Source of the DNA: Rhynchosporium graminicola
Taxonomy: Eukaryota > Ascomycota > Leotiomycetes > Helotiales > Ploettnerulaceae
Length of the DNA: 64,000 nucleotides
Direction: 5' to 3'
NCBI GenBank assembly: GCA_900074885.1
Contig: FJUW01000014.1
Location: 254,505 to 318,504, forward strand
In this document: positions 35,994 to 47,550 of the stretch, piece after piece
Position numbering within the stretch: position 1 is the stretch's first letter
Layout of the letters: each line of letters opens with the position of its first letter
Position numbers and translations under genes: made by a program
Notes under the pieces: model-generated
What the model was told of the DNA's origin: nothing
Database searches by the model: none
What the model saw: the letters and a program-made list of their open reading frames with translations, nothing else

Positions 35994-36513
35994 AGTATTA
36001 TAGATCTATGAAACCTTTATATTATACTTAAGGATTATCCTTAAAACTAAGATAGGAAACTTACTTATATTAAGAGAAGAGTTAATTAGGTCGATTGATA
36101 TATAAGATTATAATAGACTACTATAGTAGTTAGTAATAATACTTACTCTAGGAGCTATATTATAGTCTAAGGAGAATAAACTTATAAGTTAAAGTAGTTA
36201 TCGCGGTTAAAAAGGAAAAGCTCTAATATTAATAAACTCTTTCTTTTATATACTCTACGCTTTACTTAAACTCGACTTCTATCGTAAATAGATGAAGTAA
36301 ATACTACTTACCGCCCGATTTGGAAGCTATAACTAATATAGTATTATTATAGCGATATAACTAGTTAGAACTTAATAAAGAATTTACTATTATTAAAGAG
36401 CAGCTAGCGCTTATTACGCGAATATCGACGAAAACAGTTATAATAAAGACTAATTCTAGTATAAACTATAACCTTTCGAGCTTAAGGTTAAGCTCTTCTT
36501 AGGGGGAGGGTAA

Positions 36514-36781
36514 TATAACGATAGCTCACCTGAATATCATATAAGAAGAAGGATAGATAATAGGGCCTAAGTTTATAAGTATCCCGGTAGAACTAGTATC
36601 CGACCCGGTATAGTATTAGACTAGTACCGGTATATATATATAAGGTACTTTATACTCTATCTCTCTTCTTCTTCCTTCCTTATCTTTTTATTTCTTTCGT
36701 AGTAGACTATATAAGATCGCTCTTAGCCTCCCTACTTGTTTATTCTTACTTATATACCGCCTTAAGTCTTATATCGTTATA
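36514..36781 (+). repeat. 3' LTR of element D (268 bp)
   Basis: It starts TATAACGATAGCTCACC directly after the purine tract and ends CTTATATCGTTATA, followed by the CTAAG target duplicate and Copia E's integrase. A second, artefactual copy is at 38779-39046. Confidence 0.85.
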
Positions 36782-37895
36782 CTAAGCCTATATCGGATAC
36801 CCTTCCGCTTACTATCTTTGATATAGATATAGCGGGCCCTTTTAAGATTAAAGGTCTAAAGGGAGAAAGATTCTTCTTAACTATTATATATAGAGGCTCT
36901 AGAGCTATTTAGGTATACGCTCTAAAACATAAGGCTAAGGCGTATAATACCTTAATCGAGTGGTATAATATAATAACTACTTAATTTAAGTAAGGTATAT
37001 TAAAAATCGTCGCTAAAATTAGAGCCTTTAAGCTAGATAATAACAGGGAGTTTAAATCTAATAAATAGACTATCTTTTATAAAGATAAAGGTATTATTTA
37101 TGAATATACTAGTTCTTACTCTCCTAAGCAAAACAGTATAGCAGAGCGTTTAAATCGATATCTTATAGAAAGGCTTATAGCTATCTATATAGATAAGAAT
37201 ATACCCTTATTCTTTTAGCCTTAAATAATCTAAGGAATAGCTTATATAAAGAATCGCTCTTATAATTCGGTTATTAAAAAGAGTCCCTTTAAAGTTCTCT
37301 TCAGTAAAAAGCTTACTCTTAATTATATTAGAGTATTAAGCTCTCTTACTTACGTTCTTATTAATAAAAGGACTAATAAGTTTAAAGATAAGTCCGATAG
37401 AGGTATACTTATAGGGTATAAGTCTATAAATAACTTCTTAGTATATATACTTAAGAAGAGAGCTATTATAAGCTCTAAAAACGTCCTAATTAAGGAAGAT
37501 TTAACCTTTAAGGACGAAATAATCTTTAAGGAAGAATTAGAATCCTTTAAAGAGACACTTAAAGATTACGAGACCTCTAACTGTTCAAATCGCGTGATTT
37601 CTTCACCTATAAATACTCCTAAATCAGACCTATCTAGGGCTGAAAACTCGGAGAAAATCGATAGTAAAACAGCTGATAATTCATTAAATGAAGAAAAAGT
37701 CATAGAAGATACAGAACTTAATCTCTTTAACGATATAGCTGAAGAAACACCTATAGTAGAAATACCTAAACGAGGTATAAAACATAGAAGGGACTACTCT
37801 AATTAAGTACTTAATGTTACTACTAGAAGTTACGCTAAAGACCCTGATATAGCTTTAGCTATTTAGAATAATAAGCGATTAATTCAAGAGTAAAA

Positions 37896-37896
37896 N
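37896..37896. other. single-N contig join 2
   Basis: An undetermined base within the Copia E connector region. The following bases jump back to GATTAATCGCC of 35632, inside the 3' region of element D. True continuity resumes at 40161. Confidence 0.9.
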
Positions 37897-40160
37897 GATT
37901 AATCGCCTTATAAGTAGCTATAATACTACCCCGATTTAGCTCTATATCTTTAGCTTCGCTACTAAGAAGTAAACCGGATAAAATAGTATACTCTATATTA
38001 ATATAGTTAGGTAATTATAACGCGTTAGTATATATAACTACGTTTAAGTTTAAGTAACTTATATATTTATAACTACTCTTTAATACTAAATAATACTTAT
38101 AAAGCTTAGAGTTAAGCTTATTAAATAAGTATAAGAGTTCTAAAGTAGGAGTATTATTATACTTTATCTTAAGGAAAGCGCGAATATATTATAAGTAATA
38201 TATACGATACGCCGCTGAAAGAGTACTAGTAAGAACTAGTAAAAGTACTATAGGAGTTAGTATTATAGATCTATGAAACCTTTATATTATACTTAAGGAT
38301 TATCCTTAAAACTAAGATAGGAAACTTACTTATATTAAGAGAAGAGTTAATTAGGTCGATTGATATATAAGATTATAATAGACTACTATAGTAGTTAGTA
38401 ATAATACTTACTCTAGGAGCTATATTATAGTCTAAGGAGAATAAACTTATAAGTTAAAGTAGTTATCGCGGTTAAAAAGGAAAAGCTCTAATATTAATAA
38501 ACTCTTTCTTTTATATACTCTACGCTTTACTTAAACTCGACTTCTATCGTAAATAGATGAAGTAAATACTACTTACCGCCCGATTTGGAAGCTATAACTA
38601 ATATAGTATTATTATAGCGATATAACTAGTTAGAACTTAATAAAGAATTTACTATTATTAAAGAGCAGCTAGCGCTTATTACGCGAATATCGACGAAAAC
38701 AGTTATAATAAAGACTAATTCTAGTATAAACTATAACCTTTCGAGCTTAAGGTTAAGCTCTTCTTAGGGGGAGGGTAATATAACGATAGCTCACCTGAAT
38801 ATCATATAAGAAGAAGGATAGATAATAGGGCCTAAGTTTATAAGTATCCCGGTAGAACTAGTATCCGACCCGGTATAGTATTAGACTAGTACCGGTATAT
38901 ATATATAAGGTACTTTATACTCTATCTCTCTTCTTCTTCCTTCCTTATCTTTTTATTTCTTTCGTAGTAGACTATATAAGATCGCTCTTAGCCTCCCTAC
39001 TTGTTTATTCTTACTTATATACCGCCTTAAGTCTTATATCGTTATACTAAGCCTATATCGGATACCCTTCCGCTTACTATCTTTGATATAGATATAGCGG
39101 GCCCTTTTAAGATTAAAGGTCTAAAGGGAGAAAGATTCTTCTTAACTATTATATATAGAGGCTCTAGAGCTATTTAGGTATACGCTCTAAAACATAAGGC
39201 TAAGGCGTAAAATACCTTAATCGAGTAGTATAATATAATAACTACTTAATTTAAGTAAGGTATATTAAAAATCGTCGCTAAAATTAGAGCCTTTAAGCTA
39301 GATAATAACAGGGAGTTTAAATCTAATAAATAGACTATCTTTTATAAAGATAAAGGTATTATTTATGAATATACTAGTTCTTACTCTCCTAAGCAAAACA
39401 GTATAGCAGAGCGTTTAAATCGATATCTTATAGAAAGGCTTATAGCTATCTATATAGATAAGAATATACCCTTATTCTTTTAGCCTTAAATAATCTAAGG
39501 AATAGCTTATATAAAGAATCGCTCTTATAATTCGGTTATTAAAAAGAGTCCCTTTAAAGTTCTCTTCAGTAAAAAGCTTACTCTTAATTATATTAGAGTA
39601 TTAAGCTCTCTTACTTACGTTCTTATTAATAAAAGGACTAATAAGTTTAAAGATAAGTCCGATAGAGGTATACTTATAGGGTATAAGTCTATAAATAACT
39701 TCTTAGTATATATACTTAAGAAGAGAGCTATTATAAGCTCTAAAAACGTCCTAATTAAGGAAGATTTAACCTTTAAGGACGAAATAATCTTTAAGGAAGA
39801 ATTAGAATCCTTTAAAGAGACACTTAAAGATTACGAGACCTCTAACTGTTCAAATCGCGTGATTTCTTCACCTATAAATACTCCTAAATCAGACCTATCT
39901 AGGGCTGAAAACTCGGAGAAAATCGATAGTAAAACAGCTGATAATTCATTAAATGAAGAAAAAGTCATAGAAGATACAGAACTTAATCTCTTTAACGATA
40001 TAGCTGAAGAAACACCTATAGTAGAAATACCTAAACGAGGTATAAAACATAGAAGGGACTACTCTAATTAAGTACTTAATGTTACTACTAGAAGTTACGC
40101 TAAAGACCCTGATATAGCTTTAGCTATTTAGAATAATAAGCGATTAATTCAAGAGTAAAA
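37897..40160 (+). repeat. duplicate of 35632-37895 after the N (probable assembly artefact)
   Basis: The constant offset is 2265, and the block includes a second copy of D's 3' LTR (38779-39046), of the CTAAG junction and of the Copia integrase. I saw two substitutions: T36945 versus A39210 and G36962 versus A39227. Otherwise identical at all points compared. The block starts exactly at the N, so it most likely represents two overlapping contig ends. Confidence 0.85.
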
Positions 40161-42018
40161 AGAGGCTTATAGCGTATATAAAAACGTTATTAACTTAGCT
40201 TACTAAGCTTTTATTAGCTCTAAATCAGACGAAGAAATTAGACTATCACCTGATCCGGAAAGAATCCTTCTTAAAAAGGATCCGGAAGTAGTTATCTACG
40301 AGCCTAAGAGCTATAAAGAAGCTATAAATAGTCCTTATAAGGATTATTAGCTAAAAGCTATAAATAAAGAAATTACATCTCTTAAAAATAATAATAAATA
40401 GAAAGTAATAAATAGTAATACTAAGAATATAAAACTACTAAAAACTCGCTAAGTCTATAAGATTAAAGAACTAGAGAGCGAGTACTACGAATTCAAAGCT
40501 AGATTCGTAGCTAAGGGGTTTAAGCAATTATACAATATAAACTACCTAGATATATACGCTAGTATAGTAAAGCAAATAGCTTAGCGTCTTATATTTACCT
40601 TAGTAGTACTCTATAAGTAGTATATATATAAGATCGATATGATCTCCGCTTTTACATAGAGTGATATAGACGTTAATACCTTATATATTTGCCCTTCAGA
40701 AGGCGTAGATTATTACGCTAATAAACTCCTCCTACTCTGGAAAGCGTTATATAGTCTTAAGCAATTAGCTAGACTATAGTTTATTACGCTAAAGGAAGTA
40801 TTAGTTAATAAATTCGGATTTAAGTTAATCCTATCTGAAAATTGCATATTAGTTAATAAAGAGCTTAAGATTATAATCTGTATATATATAGATGATCTAG
40901 CTCTAATTAGCCCTGATATAAGTACTATTAAGTCCTTAATTAAAGAATTAAAATACTTCTTTAAACATAAGGACTTAGGGCTAATAAAAGACTATTTAAG
41001 TATTAAAATTAACTATAAAAGAGATCAGGGCTATATGAAGCTCTATTAAGCTAGCTATATAGAGAAGGTACTAGCACGGTTTAACTTATCAGAATATAAA
41101 CAGAAGAATACGCATATAGATTCAAAGGTTAAATTAGAACCTAATCCTAATAAGGCTACTAAGGAAGATATATTATAGTTTTAGTAAGTAATAAGCTGCT
41201 TACTATTCCTTACGCTAGCTACTAGGCCTGATATAAGCTACGCTATAATCAAATTAGCTAGGTTCTCTAGTAACCCTAGTAATACGTATATCTTAGCTAT
41301 AAAGAACGTACTTAGATACTTTAAAGGTTCTATTAAACTAGGCTTAGTTTATATTAATAGCTCTAGTAAATACGTTAGCGGATACTACGATTCTGACTAT
41401 ACCGGAGATATTAGTATAGCTAAGTCCACTAGCGGCTATTCCTTCTATATAGGAAGCTGCTTATTCTCTTAGAAGTTAAAGTTGCAATCGATTATAGCTT
41501 AGTCTACTATAGAAGCTGAATATATAGCTATTAATTCGGCAGTTAAAGAAGCGGTCTATATAAGATGACTTCTTACTGAATTAGGCTATTACTTCTAAGA
41601 GAGGTTCCCGGTGTTTACTAATAATAATAGCGCTTTATTACTCTCTAAAAACCCTTAATTCCATGAGAGAACTAAGCATATAGCTATAAAGTACTACTTT
41701 ATTAGGCACTTAATTAATCAAGATACTATAGATTTAATCTATATTAGTACTTTGAAGCAAAAGGCAGATAGGTTTAGTAAAGCCCTAGATAGGCCTAAAT
41801 TTAAGGAGTTTATAAAACACTTTAAACTAGCTTATTAGAGCTATTAATTCAGATTATTATAAGAGAATTAGGTTTATTTAACCTAGGAGGGTAGCTATAA
41901 GGTAGCATTTCTATTCCTTATTATATTTCTTTTATAATAACCTAAGGGTAGTCGATTAGTAATTTACCTTATATAGTTCTGTTTTAAAACTAACTATAAG
42001 GCTCTGATTAAGGGGGCG

Positions 42019-42484
42019 TGTTGGATTTATAACTAGTACCTTAGTCAGTTTTGCCCGTATCGGTATATATACCCTATACCTTATTAGTATATAGTCTTAG
42101 TACCTGGTTTAGTACCCTGCGTATATACCTTATTATACCTAGTATCTACACCCTATACCTTATCACTAGCCTATACCCTATATACTCTATTGGAGTTACT
42201 ATAAAGGTTCTCGAAAGAGTTCTATTACTCTCTAGTACGTATATCGTACTTCTAGAGGTTTCTACTAACGTACTACTAACGTAGTATAATTCTATAGTAT
42301 ACGTGTCTTCTTTTATAGAGTTCTGTATTACGTAGTATAGAATATTCTAGAGAGCTCATATAGCTATATAAGTAGCTAGAATCTCTCTTATAGTTAGCTC
42401 TCTTTAAGTAATTAAAGTAAGTTAAATTAATTACCTATTATTCTATTATTCTGACCTTTAGCTGATTTCTACTTTTAATTTTCA
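42019..42484 (+). repeat. 3' LTR of Copia E, heavily RIP-mutated (466 bp)
   Basis: It starts TGTTGGATTTATAACTAG after the purine tract and matches 23055-23524 throughout. Most CA/TG of the 5' LTR are TA here. The right flank begins TAATAATTAC, which matches neither F1 nor the left flank of E. Confidence 0.8.
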
Positions 42485-45400
42485 TAATAATTACTATAAA
42501 GAGTAAGTTCAGGAAGTATTAATAGTAATTAATAGTAATCTTAATATAGAAATTCTAACTATTAATAATTCTGCTAATAAGTTCTACTATAAAGGCGATT
42601 AGATATAATTTACCCTTAGTATCTTCGTATAGGAATAGATCTAGCTAAGAGTATCGATTAGAGAAAAATATATTAGCCTTAGCCTTATAATAGTAAGCAC
42701 TTTATCTTTTAAGATCGAGATATCCTTAGGCTCGTTTTTAGTTAAGAAAGTAAGAATAAAGCAAAATTAAAAGAAGTTTATTAAAGATAAATTTATATAA
42801 ATTTAATTCTATATTAAACTAAAGTTATAAATAAGATATAACTAGATATTAGTAAAGTATTATATATATTTTATATTCTAAGGAACTAATATTAAAGAAG
42901 AAAAATTAATACTAATTTAGTTTTTATTTATTATAGATAAAAGACTAAGATATAGCTTAAAGTATACTCTTAAGAAGAACTTATATTTTCAAAATCATAT
43001 AGCTAATAACTTACTTAATTATAAGTAAATATATATAATATCTAAGTATATTTTATATTTAATTTTTATATATATATATTATAGATATTATATAATAATT
43101 ATATAAATATATATTATTCTTATAGAAAAAATATAGATATTTTATTTATTTTTATCTTTCTTATTAAATAATCCGCTTAAGTATATATTAATATATAAAA
43201 GATTATACTTTAATGATAAATATAAAAGCAGAAACCTATCTAGAGATTATTATCTAATTATATTAACTTTAATCTATCTCTTAAATAAAGAATTATTATA
43301 AAAGAAGTTTATAATTACTCTTAAAAAAAATAAAGAAAATAATATAGCTTAGAGTATAATTCGAGAGATAAGATCTATTATAGAGCGATATTAAATAGTA
43401 GATATAAACTAAAGGATAAAATATCTTTTATAACTTCTTTATATAGATAGAATAACTCTTTTCAAGTAATTTATTATAGTTTAAATATTATAACTATCTA
43501 AAAATATATAATAGTTATTATATAATATAACTATTACTTATTCTAATATCTAAGCGCTTATAATCTATTAGTATAAGCTATTAAAAGATATATCTCTACG
43601 ATAATATCTATTAAGTAACCTTAGATATATCCTACTAAGAACTATATATCGAGCTAATTAAATAAAGACCTTATCTAATTAGATTAAAAAGCTAAAAGAT
43701 TTAAGAATAAGGCTTAAACTTATATCTTCTCTTATAGCTATAATATATTATTATCCTTAGACACTAAGTAAGCTAAATCCTTTCGAGGTTTAATCGTTTA
43801 GATAACTATATTTATGTTCTTAAATCTAATATAATAATATTAATTAGATAATCTTAGCTATATTCTGCTAAGGATCAAATATCGAGCTAATTAAATAAAG
43901 ACTTATCTAACTAGTTCAAAAAGCTAAGAGATTTAAGAATAAAGCTTAAATCTATATCTTCTATTATAGCTATAATATATTATTATAGTCTCTTCTATTT
44001 TTATATAAGAAAGAGAGTAATATAATAATAAATTATATTATTTAACTTATTTATCCTAATAATATTTTTATTTATTCTATAGAATCTATAAAAGCTAAAA
44101 AGATATAAAGGATTTATATATCTTTATAATACTAATAATAACCTAGCTATTATATAATAATTATATTAGACTATTTATATTCTAATATTCTCTCTGAAGA
44201 TAGATTATATTATAATCTAATAAAGATACTCTATAAGTCTTATCTTTCTTTTGAACCTTTCGAAAGCTATATACTTAAATAGCTTTATTATATTATATAT
44301 AATATATCTAATTATTTTAAGTATTAATAATAATAAAACTCTATTTTCTAGCTGATTATAGCTATATATTATTTTAAATTAAATAAATACTTTATTAATA
44401 TTCTATATATACTTAAAAATGAATTAGTAAATTCTAAGAAGTCTAAGTATATCTTTATAATTATAATAAAACTTAGAGCTTTTAATCCTAATATTACTTA
44501 TATTTAGTAAGATAGTTTTTAATATATAATTAGTTAAGCTATTATTAGTAACTCTAATATATTAAGATATTAGCTCTTTCTAATAAACTAGCTATCTTAA
44601 GAAAGCTACTAAATATATAGATTATTATTATATCTATTAATTAAAGAGCTAGTAGAAATTATTTATATCTAAAGAACAAGTTAATTAAGAAAGCTATAAT
44701 AAGAGTTTTAAACTCTTAAGATAATTAGTTAATATCTAGAACTATATTAATATCTTTAATAAAAATTCTATCTATTTTAATAAATAATATAATAATTATA
44801 TATATTTTTTCTTTTTTATAATAAGAAAATATTTATTCTGATATAATTTATAATTAAGTTCTAAGATATCCTAATTTAGTTTTTTATTTAATACTTCTAT
44901 TATCTTATCTTAAAATACTCTTAGAACTCTAAATATATTATTTTATTAAATCTTAGAAAGTATAGTATTTACTTTTAGTTATAACTTCTTTTTAAATAAT
45001 ACTAAAATCTTTAAATCTTTAATTATAAGATATTTTCTTATTTAAAAGAATATTATAAAATAGAACTTTTTCTTTTTTTCCTAATTTAGCTTTTATAATT
45101 AATCTTTTAAACTATTCTTAAGTTAATCTAGTTTAAAGAAGCTCTCTTATAAATAAAACTAATATATTATTTATTTATATCTAATAGTCTAATTACTTTA
45201 TCCCTCTTAAGCTAAATAGTAAATCCTTTAGATATATCTCTATTAGACTTCTTTAAGTTTCTAGCTGAACTTTATTAGCTTTTATTTTTCTTATAAAATA
45301 TATTAATTTCTAGAATTAGTTATTAATTTATTAGTCTAAATTAACTTTCGTATATAATAATCTAAGATTAATATATTATTATAGATAAATATCTAGTTCT

Positions 45401-46007
45401 TATTATTATATTCTAATAATATTATAAATATCTCTAATATTCTTTTTAATCTATATTTTATATTTTTTTTAAATTCTATCTTCTTTTTAAGATTTATATT
45501 TTCTTTTATTCTATCTTAATATTATTTTATTATTAATAATACTTAATCTTCAGAATTCTTCTATCTAAGTAGTTTAATTATATATAGATTATATAAGATT
45601 ATATATTTAAAAGAAGAAAAAACTATATAAATATATTATAAAGTTATAGATTAGTTAGATTCTATAGATTCTATATAAGAAAAATAAATTATATATTCTA
45701 ATAAAATTATATAGAGATATAACTCTTTTATATTAATTATAAAAGACGAATAAATCGAAATATTTATATTAAAATTTAATCTTAATAGACTCTATTAATA
45801 ATCGATATTATAATTATCTATCTAATCTACTAATTAAAATTATTATTTTTATTTTATAAAATATTTATAAGATATTAGAGTATTATCGAGTATATCTCGT
45901 AGAGTATCCTTATTACTCTTAGCTCTTCTCGTTTTAAGGCTAGTATTAGGTTTTAAAACTAAAAAATAAAAAAAGAGTTAAAGGGTACTTTTAATAAAGT
46001 TTTATAT
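42485..46007. other. extremely AT-rich relic DNA; possible Gypsy RNase H trace at the left end
   Basis: No gene is supportable over most of this stretch, which is almost pure A/T with dense stops in all frames. Near 42485-42720 the minus strand vaguely fits a Gypsy RNase H (GKLYLIAF, then AELLIVRISILRLLLI, like A-E-x-x-x-x-I-x-x-x-x-L-L). I hold that at low confidence. A direct repeat of about 108 bp occurs at 43646-43754 and 43880-43986. The remainder (44000-46000) holds only AT-rich low-complexity sequence and may be very old transposon remains. Confidence 0.4.
43646..43986 (+). repeat. direct repeat pair of ~108 bp
   Basis: 43646-43754 and 43880-43986 share TATCGAGCTAATTAAATAAA, AAAGATTTAAGAATAA and TTATAGCTATAATATATTAT in the same order, with about 125 bp between them. 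They are diverged mainly by transitions. Function unknown. Confidence 0.65.
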
Positions 46008-47075
46008 CTAAAAATATAAGCTACTAATATAAGCAGGATCTTAGTATCCTAAGCTATTTATATAATACTACTATCTATTAAAATAATTAGGCTTCTCTAG
46101 AATCGTTAAGATAAAATCCTTTACTTAATCTCTATCTCTATATATATAATATAATATATTATAGAACTCCTAATAGTTAGGGAACTAACCCGATTAATAC
46201 TAATCTAATATAATAAGAACTCGAACTAGCTTAGTCTTAGTAGCTATTAATATAATATTACTAGGATAGAGGTTAGAGTAAGTGAAAGTAATTAGAGCTT
46301 CGTTAGGAAGTTAATCTTATATTATATCTACGAAATTCCGAATATTAGGATAATACTTATTAACTTTAGCTATAAAGCGGTTATAAAATTCCTTAGTAGT
46401 TTTAAAAGGGCTAAATCCTAGTCTTCTTTCGAAAAGGATATCTAGTAATAGACTATAGTTAATACTACTTATTATATTTAGTATTCTTCCGATCCTGTGA
46501 GTATAGGAAGTATATACTTACGAAAGCGTCTCTTCCTTCTTACTTAAGATCTTGTAGTACTATAGTTATTCTTTTTAACTAGCTTAAGATATTTATACGC
46601 TTAAGTATAGAAAGTATATCTTATCTTACCTCTAAAGTTTCCCCTTTAATAAGCTCTATATAGATATAGAGTTCTTCTTTCTTATGAACTTAACTATAAA
46701 GCTTTAGAACTAGTATTTCGCATTTAAGGTATTTCCTAATCGCTTATAAGTACTAAGCTTCTACGATAGTAAGATTCTTTCCGAACTTAATAATAAAGCT
46801 AAGCTCTAGGAACTTTATTAGTAGATAAGTCCTAGTATATATAATACCTTCCTCTAAAGCGCGTCCTCTGACTTTAATAGGAGAAAGAAGAAGAATATCT
46901 TTAGCTATATAGTTAAAGTAAGAGCTAGTCTTAATAACGATATTATCCCTAGTTAGTAGCTCTTCTATATCTAAAGTAGATATATCTAGTAGATAATTCG
47001 GGAGATAGTTTAAAGATTTTATCCTCGCTTAATCTATATATAAGTTATATAAGTCGGATGATTTAAAAAGTAATA
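46008..47075 (-). pseudogene. RIP-destroyed copy of an APH-type phosphotransferase gene
   Basis: The minus strand encodes about 340 codons resembling fungal aminoglycoside phosphotransferase (APH/choline-kinase-like) proteins. In order: IIKFGKNLTIVEAQYL (46748-46795; N-lobe), IELIKGETLE (about 46631-46662; the hinge M-E-Y-I-x-GETL), a GPFKT-like segment FSPFKTTKEFYNRFI near 46400, and ITFTYSNLYPSNI (about 46255-46295), where the catalytic HGDLHPSN is expected. IILDQYQSGQFPNYWEF (46161-46215) follows, where IIDWxxSGWYPDYWEY is expected. His-Gly-Asp has become Tyr-Ser-Asn, all G/C-to-A/T changes, so it cannot be active. A GTAAGT donor at 46521 and an AG near 46466 suggest a 56-nt intron where the frame changes. 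This is a host-type gene, not a transposon domain, so an intact paralogue probably exists or existed elsewhere. Family assignment is from motif order. Confidence 0.7.
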
Positions 47076-47519
47076 GTTTTCGCGTTATAGCTTTAATACG
47101 AAAAATTAATATCTACCTAAGTATAACTTAGGATACGGGGATCAGCTGCTCCGCTCGCGCCCGCTAGTGCTATATTTTATATTTTACTAGCGCTATTACT
47201 AATATATTTATAGATTACTAGTTAAAAAAACTAGTCACGTGAAACGCTACGATTAGCTATATCTAAGCGTGACGCGCCTTAGTAGGTATATAGCTGAAAA
47301 GGAGGAATATTAAAATCTGGCTTGATACGCTAGTATACTCGCATGTACTATTAATTAGAGTAATATAATATATATTAAGCTAGGCTAACTCTAAAGAAGT
47401 TATTAAAATTACTATTAGAGTTTTAAAAGAGACTTAATAAGGACTCTTATATAAGATAATAAGTATAATAGTATTATAATAAGAAAGATATAAGTTATAT
47501 TATAGATATATAAATAAAG

Positions 47520-47550
<31 letters not shown>

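Larger units (their letters stand above)
25810..36781 (+). mobile_element. element D: chromodomain Gypsy retrotransposon inserted in Copia E
   Basis: LTRs of 268 bp lie at 25810-26077 and 36514-36781, with target duplication CTAAG (25805-25809, 36782-36786). The plus strand has gag, protease (LIDTRAN near 27949-27970), RT (YLDNILIYS at 29297-29323), RNase H, integrase and a chromodomain-like C-terminus ending near 34925. About 1.6 kb of extra sequence before the 3' LTR carries an antisense reading frame. A perfect purine tract AGGGGGAGGGTAA abuts the 3' LTR. The span includes a duplicated 3.19 kb block after the N at 29767, so the true length is about 7.78 kb. Frames are broken by RIP-type stops. 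C (5333 onward) and G (56551 onward) belong to the same family. Confidence 0.85.
36787..41850 (+). pseudogene. integrase-RT-RNase H of Copia E
   Basis: The plus-strand frame resumes after D. The integrase core runs at about 36800-37300, with KLDNNREFKS and YSPKQNSIAERLNR carrying the second Asp and the Glu of the DDE triad. A linker contains a stop-free 70-codon stretch (37594-37806, repeated at 39859-40071 by the artefact). RT follows at 40290-41050, with ARFVAKGFKQ and the catalytic IYIDDL (GATGAT at 40891-40896, both Asp intact). RNase H has TIEAEYIAINSAVKEA at about 41507-41560 and later RTKHIAIKYYFIRH. Stops are few and of RIP type, plus a TGA near 41566. 37897-40160 repeats 35632-37895 and is not part of the real frame order. 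Confidence 0.75.
23055..42484 (+). mobile_element. element E: Copia retrotransposon split by Gypsy D; possibly chimeric
   Basis: LTRs lie at 23055-23524 and 42019-42484, both TGTTGG...TTTTCA. The plus-strand order is gag (24235-25215), protease (D-S-S-A-S at 25264), integrase (from 36787), RT (YIDDL at 40885-40899) and RNase H (EAEYIA near 41512-41529), then a purine tract AAGGGGGCG before the 3' LTR. This is the Copia order. D is inserted after the protease with target duplication CTAAG. The given length includes two artefactual duplications at N bases. The two E LTRs have no shared flanking duplication (GTTCT left, TAATA right). The left LTR and leader (to about 23890) are almost free of RIP, while the right LTR is heavily mutated. 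Confidence 0.8.

Noticed and set aside
37594..40071. Two identical 70-codon frames as a duplicated small gene
   Set aside because: Both are the integrase-RT linker of Copia E pol, and the second copy comes from the block repeated after the N at 37896.
42051..42284. 77-codon open frame on the plus strand
   Set aside because: It lies wholly within the RIP-mutated 3' LTR of Copia E; no coding expectation there.
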